DNA of 64,000 nucleotides from assembly GCF_017377875.1 (NCBI RefSeq), contig NZ_CP070975.1:868001-932000 (forward strand). Direction: 5' to 3'. The notes under the pieces were generated by a model. The model saw only the letters and a program-made list of their open reading frames with translations. It had not been told where the DNA came from and did not search any database. Below are positions 61,267-64,000 of this stretch, piece after piece. The DNA comes from Alcaligenes sp. SORT26 (GTDB taxonomy: Bacteria; Pseudomonadota; Gammaproteobacteria; Burkholderiales; Burkholderiaceae_B). A program made the position numbers and the translations under genes. Within the stretch, counting starts at the first letter, position 1; every line of letters starts with the position of its first letter.

Positions 61267-62027
61267 GCCCATTACTGCGAGTATCAGACCTGTCGATGCG
61301 TTTTGGTGGCTTGCTGGCGGTGGATTCCGTCAGCTTCGAGGTGGCTAAAGACGAAGTTTTTGCCATCATAGGCCCTAACGGCGCCGGTAAAACGACCGTA
61401 TTTAACTGCGTAGGCGGCTTTTACAAGCCTACCTCCGGTGCCGTCACTCTGGAAGACCAGCCCATCCACGGCCTGTCCAGCCACAAAGTGGCTCAAAAAG
61501 GCCTGGTCCGTACCTTCCAGAACGTGCGTCTGTTCAAGAAACTGACCGTGCTGGAAAACCTGCTGGTCGCCCAGCACAGCCAGCTCAAGGCAGGCTTCCT
61601 GTCCGGTCTGCTAAACCTGTCGCGCTACAAGCAGTCCGAAAGGGAAGCCAAAGAGCGCGCCGTGACTTGGCTGGACTTCATGGGTCTGACCGACCTGGCC
61701 AACCGTGAAGCGGGTAACCTGGCCTACGGACACCAGCGCCGCCTGGAAATTGCACGTTGCATGATCACCCAGCCTCGCTTGCTGATGCTAGACGAGCCTG
61801 CAGCAGGCCTGAATCCCCAAGAGAAACGCGATCTGCAAGCCCTGATCGACCAACTGCGCCGTGAATTTGGCGTCGCCGTCTTACTGATCGAGCACGATAT
61901 GAGCCTGGTTATGGGCGTATCAGACCGGATTCTGGTGATGGAATATGGCAAACCCATCGCCACCGGCCTACCTGAAGAAGTGCGCAATGATCCGCGCGTC
62001 ATCAAAGCCTATCTGGGGGAAGAATAA
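61263..62027 (+). CDS. livG: Branched-chain amino acid ABC transporter, ATPase LivG
   Basis: A 254-residue ABC ATPase. Walker A is GPNGAGKTT, the signature region [15 protein letters not shown] and Walker [14 protein letters not shown], all in LivG form. ATG 61263 overlaps the livM stop by four bases. It couples ATP hydrolysis to LivHM. Confidence 0.94.
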   Translation: MSPLLRVSDLSMRFGGLLAVDSVSFEVAKDEVFAIIGPNGAGKTTVFNCVGGFYKPTSGAVTLEDQPIHGLSSHKVAQKGLVRTFQNVRLFKKLTVLENLLVAQHSQLKAGFLSGLLNLSRYKQSEREAKERAVTWLDFMGLTDLANREAGNLAYGHQRRLEIARCMITQPRLLMLDEPAAGLNPQEKRDLQALIDQLRREFGVAVLLIEHDMSLVMGVSDRILVMEYGKPIATGLPEEVRNDPRVIKAYLGEE

Positions 62028-62729
62028 GTGCTGAAGCTGGACTCCGTCTCTACCCATTACGGCGCTATTCAGGCGCTCGATCAGGTCAGCGTGGACGTCA
62101 ACCAGGGCGAGATCGTCACCCTGATTGGCGCGAACGGCGCTGGAAAAACCACCTTGCTCATGACCGTGTGCGGCTCGCCCCGAGCCAGTTCAGGCAGCAT
62201 CTCCTTCATGGGCGAGGACATCACCAAAGCCGACACGCACCGCATCATGCGTAAAGGCATTGCCATCTCTCCCGAAGGCCGCCGCGTCTTTCCAGATCTG
62301 ACCGTCTCGGAAAACCTGAAGATGGGTGGCTTCTTTCTGAACCGCAGCGAAATCGAAGAAGGGGAGGAGCACGTCTACAAACTGTTCCCTCGCCTGAAAG
62401 AACGTGCTTCGCAGCGTGCCGGAACCATGTCGGGTGGTGAACAGCAAATGCTGGCCATCGGCCGTGCGCTGATGAGCAAGCCTTCCTTGTTGCTGCTGGA
62501 CGAACCTACGCTGGGCCTGGCCCCGCTGATCATTGCGCAGATTTTCGACATCATCCGCATGATTCGGGAAGAAGGCGTAACGGTGTTCCTGGTCGAGCAG
62601 AACGCCAACAAGGCCCTGCAAGTCGCAGACCGTGGCTATGTGCTGGAAACCGGGAAAGTGGTGATGCAGGATACCGGCGCCAATCTGCTGGCGAATCCGG
62701 ATATTCGGAAGGCGTATTTGGGGGCTTAA
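62028..62729 (+). CDS. livF: Branched-chain amino acid ABC transporter, ATPase LivF
   Basis: A 233-residue ABC ATPase, the last gene of the liv operon. Walker A GANGAGKTT, signature MSGGEQQMLAIGRAL, Walker B LLLLDEPTLGLAP. It starts with GTG at 62028, directly after the livG stop codon, with GGGGGAAG as ribosome site. Confidence 0.94.
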   Translation: MLKLDSVSTHYGAIQALDQVSVDVNQGEIVTLIGANGAGKTTLLMTVCGSPRASSGSISFMGEDITKADTHRIMRKGIAISPEGRRVFPDLTVSENLKMGGFFLNRSEIEEGEEHVYKLFPRLKERASQRAGTMSGGEQQMLAIGRALMSKPSLLLLDEPTLGLAPLIIAQIFDIIRMIREEGVTVFLVEQNANKALQVADRGYVLETGKVVMQDTGANLLANPDIRKAYLGA

Positions 62730-62742
62730 CCCACAAGACCAT

Positions 62743-62776
62743 AAAAAAAACCGGCTCATGAGCCGGTTTTTTTTAT
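62743..62776 (+). terminator. Terminator of the liv operon
   Basis: AACCGGCTC and GAGCCGGTT around AT form a perfect palindromic stem (62749-62768) with eight T residues; A residues on the other side make it bidirectional. Confidence 0.92.
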
Positions 62777-62779
62777 TTC

Positions 62780-63049
62780 AACTGTTTTCAAGCGAGCCGC
62801 AAATGAGTTTACAACCAGCCATTCTATGTCAATAAAATAAAAATCATTAATGTTTATTTTTAAAATATAAAATAACTAATTAATTAAAAAAACCAAAGAA
62901 ATTTAAATTGCTATATCATTGACGTAATGCTGAAATAAATTAATAATCAATCTAAAAAAATAGTTAGAGAATAAAAACAATAAAACCAGTTAGGATGAAA
63001 AATATAAGCGGGCTAATTTTCTGATTTTTATTTCTCAAGAGGGTAAACA
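62780..63049. other. AT-rich leader before the exported HNH-like gene
   Basis: About 270 bases very rich in A and T, with an abrupt change from the liv operon. It must hold the promoter of the next gene, but many TATAAT-like strings prevent a single choice. No RNA gene was seen. Confidence 0.5.
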
Positions 63050-63922
63050 ATGATGCGTAAATTAAGAAAAGCTATTGCAATTGCCGCTTTCTTTCCAATA
63101 CTATCAATAGCAAGCCCCAACGAAGATTGGCCAATAGGAAATTTTAAATTAACGATAGATTCCAGACCATCAACACCTTATCCCTCTCTACAAAACTATA
63201 ACACCACGCTGACATCGCAAGGAGCAGGGGGGAATTACCCTGTTACCGTATCAAGGCATCATATAATACCGCTCAATGTATTGAGAGAGTTTTACAACGA
63301 AGTTTCCCGGCGAGAAAGATTGCGCAGCATCCATGGATTCTTCAGCGTTTACTCCTCACATATATATTCCTATGCAAGCGCTAATAATATCAATTGCGCC
63401 CCTATAGACGGTGATTTACAAGGTGCAGAAAATTTGGCGCTTGCACAAGGTTATGGGATCGCAAGGGGAAGTGGGACATCGTGGGCGCCCAACTTTGATA
63501 CCTTCGCGCAGTTTTATGCTTGGTTACCCGGCAATTTATTTGTAGGTCCAAATAATCGATCAGACGATCCACAAGACGGTTTTGAGGTTAATGCAGCAGT
63601 CGTTGTGGGTACTAGCTACTTTAATATTGCTCAGCGCGCTTATGACAACATGCAGAGATTCAACAGGGGCGATCAAAACCCTAATCTATACAATGCCATC
63701 ACACATGATTTAACAATCATGGCACAAAGAACTACGATATTTGCGCTTGATCCTGAGAATTGGGAGTACGTTCATGGCAGCTACCGGCTAAAACAAAATA
63801 ACCAGTCAAGTAGCAAAAAAACAAAAAAACTACAAACTATTCAGATTTCTGATTTTTCCTGCAGCAAAGGACCTTCAATTAACCTGACAAATAGAATTGC
63901 CGCTGTTCTCGTTGTTATATAA
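63050..63922 (+). CDS. Exported protein with an HNH-nuclease-like HHIIP motif
   Basis: A 290-residue protein of unknown function. Residues 1-21 look like a signal peptide (basic start, hydrophobic core, SIAS). SRHHIIPLNVL has a double histidine at 70-71, as in HNH/His-Me-finger nucleases; a second conserved-looking block, GNLFVGPNNRSDDPQDGFE, is at 161-179. The C-terminal 50 residues are Lys-, Ser- and Gln-rich and contain a cysteine. Base composition is far lower in GC than the rest of the window. AGAGGG lies at good distance before the ATG. A secreted nuclease or toxin is possible but unproven; the catalytic asparagine and third ligand cannot be assigned with certainty. Confidence 0.6.
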   Translation: MMRKLRKAIAIAAFFPILSIASPNEDWPIGNFKLTIDSRPSTPYPSLQNYNTTLTSQGAGGNYPVTVSRHHIIPLNVLREFYNEVSRRERLRSIHGFFSVYSSHIYSYASANNINCAPIDGDLQGAENLALAQGYGIARGSGTSWAPNFDTFAQFYAWLPGNLFVGPNNRSDDPQDGFEVNAAVVVGTSYFNIAQRAYDNMQRFNRGDQNPNLYNAITHDLTIMAQRTTIFALDPENWEYVHGSYRLKQNNQSSSKKTKKLQTIQISDFSCSKGPSINLTNRIAAVLVVI

Positions 63923-63975
63923 ATACCAGAACTAAAAATCTTTTTATTGAAAACTAAACTCAAGGATGTCAAAAA

Positions 63976-64000
63976 ATGAAAAGTATAAAATCTTTATTTA
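63976..64000 (+). CDS. Start of a further exported ORF, cut by the window end (partial)
   Basis: After a CAAGGA ribosome site an ATG at 63976 begins MKSIKSLF, which resembles the first residues of a signal peptide. It is 53 bases after the HNH-like gene, on the same strand and equally AT-rich, so the two may form an operon. Nothing more can be said from eight codons. Confidence 0.4.

Noticed and set aside
59635-61272. A 545-residue open frame antisense to livH and livM
   Set aside because: It is a His/Gln-rich shadow of hydrophobic membrane-protein codons, with no start signal or domain.

Overview
The window looks like chromosomal DNA of a betaproteobacterium of the Alcaligenaceae, most probably Alcaligenes or a close relative. 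This is inferred from the gene content and protein style: moderately high GC, a BfeA/FepA-type receptor, OxyR next to a Dps with a histone-like tail, and LivJHMGF and UgpBAEC cassettes. No rRNA, tRNA, insertion sequence, prophage or CRISPR array was seen. It is densely packed with housekeeping, transport and catabolic genes.

Layout. 0-2.1 kb: tail of a flavin monooxygenase, a YdfG-like dehydrogenase, and an FMN riboswitch controlling riboflavin synthase. 2.3-3.4 kb: a small P-loop NTPase preceded by 17 perfect copies of an 8-bp repeat, arranged as a possible frame switch. 3.4-8.5 kb: ttrBCA tetrathionate reductase behind a good FNR-type promoter. 8.6-10.9 kb: a Fur-controlled TonB receptor. 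11.1-16.1 kb: formamidase with its FmdB-like partner, then an 8-oxoguanine deaminase and an NCS2 purine permease. 16.2-21.3 kb: a heat-shock Hsp20, an O-methyltransferase, two tandem exported M20 amidohydrolases and the last codons of a third copy. 21.2-23.2 kb: AraC regulator and divergent MFS exporter. 23.3-28.2 kb: a compact, MarR-linked operon of unknown substrate (MFS importer, HGGYW hydrolase, two-module VOC dioxygenase, FAD hydroxylase).

28.2-38.9 kb is mostly housekeeping: nudC, yicC, a nuclease/SMC-like ATPase pair, rph, rdgB, hemW and glnA. 38.9-46.4 kb: an ElaA-type acetyltransferase, a LysR/MFS pair, a Fur-controlled ferric-iron ABC transporter (fbpABC) and fpr. 46.5-50.8 kb: ridA, recG, oxyR, dps. 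51-62.8 kb: transport. An orphan livJ, ugpBAEC behind a Pho box, proC, and a complete livJHMGF operon. 62.8-64 kb turns sharply AT-rich and carries an exported protein with an HNH-like HHIIP motif and the start of a second exported ORF cut by the window edge. This AT-rich end is the best candidate for recently acquired DNA and for an undescribed secreted system.

The regulatory sequence is unusually readable: FMN riboswitch, sigma-32 promoter, sigma-54-type promoter before glnA, FNR, Fur and Pho boxes, and many intrinsic terminators. Protein families were recognised by eye from motifs, lengths and gene order; no database search was run.
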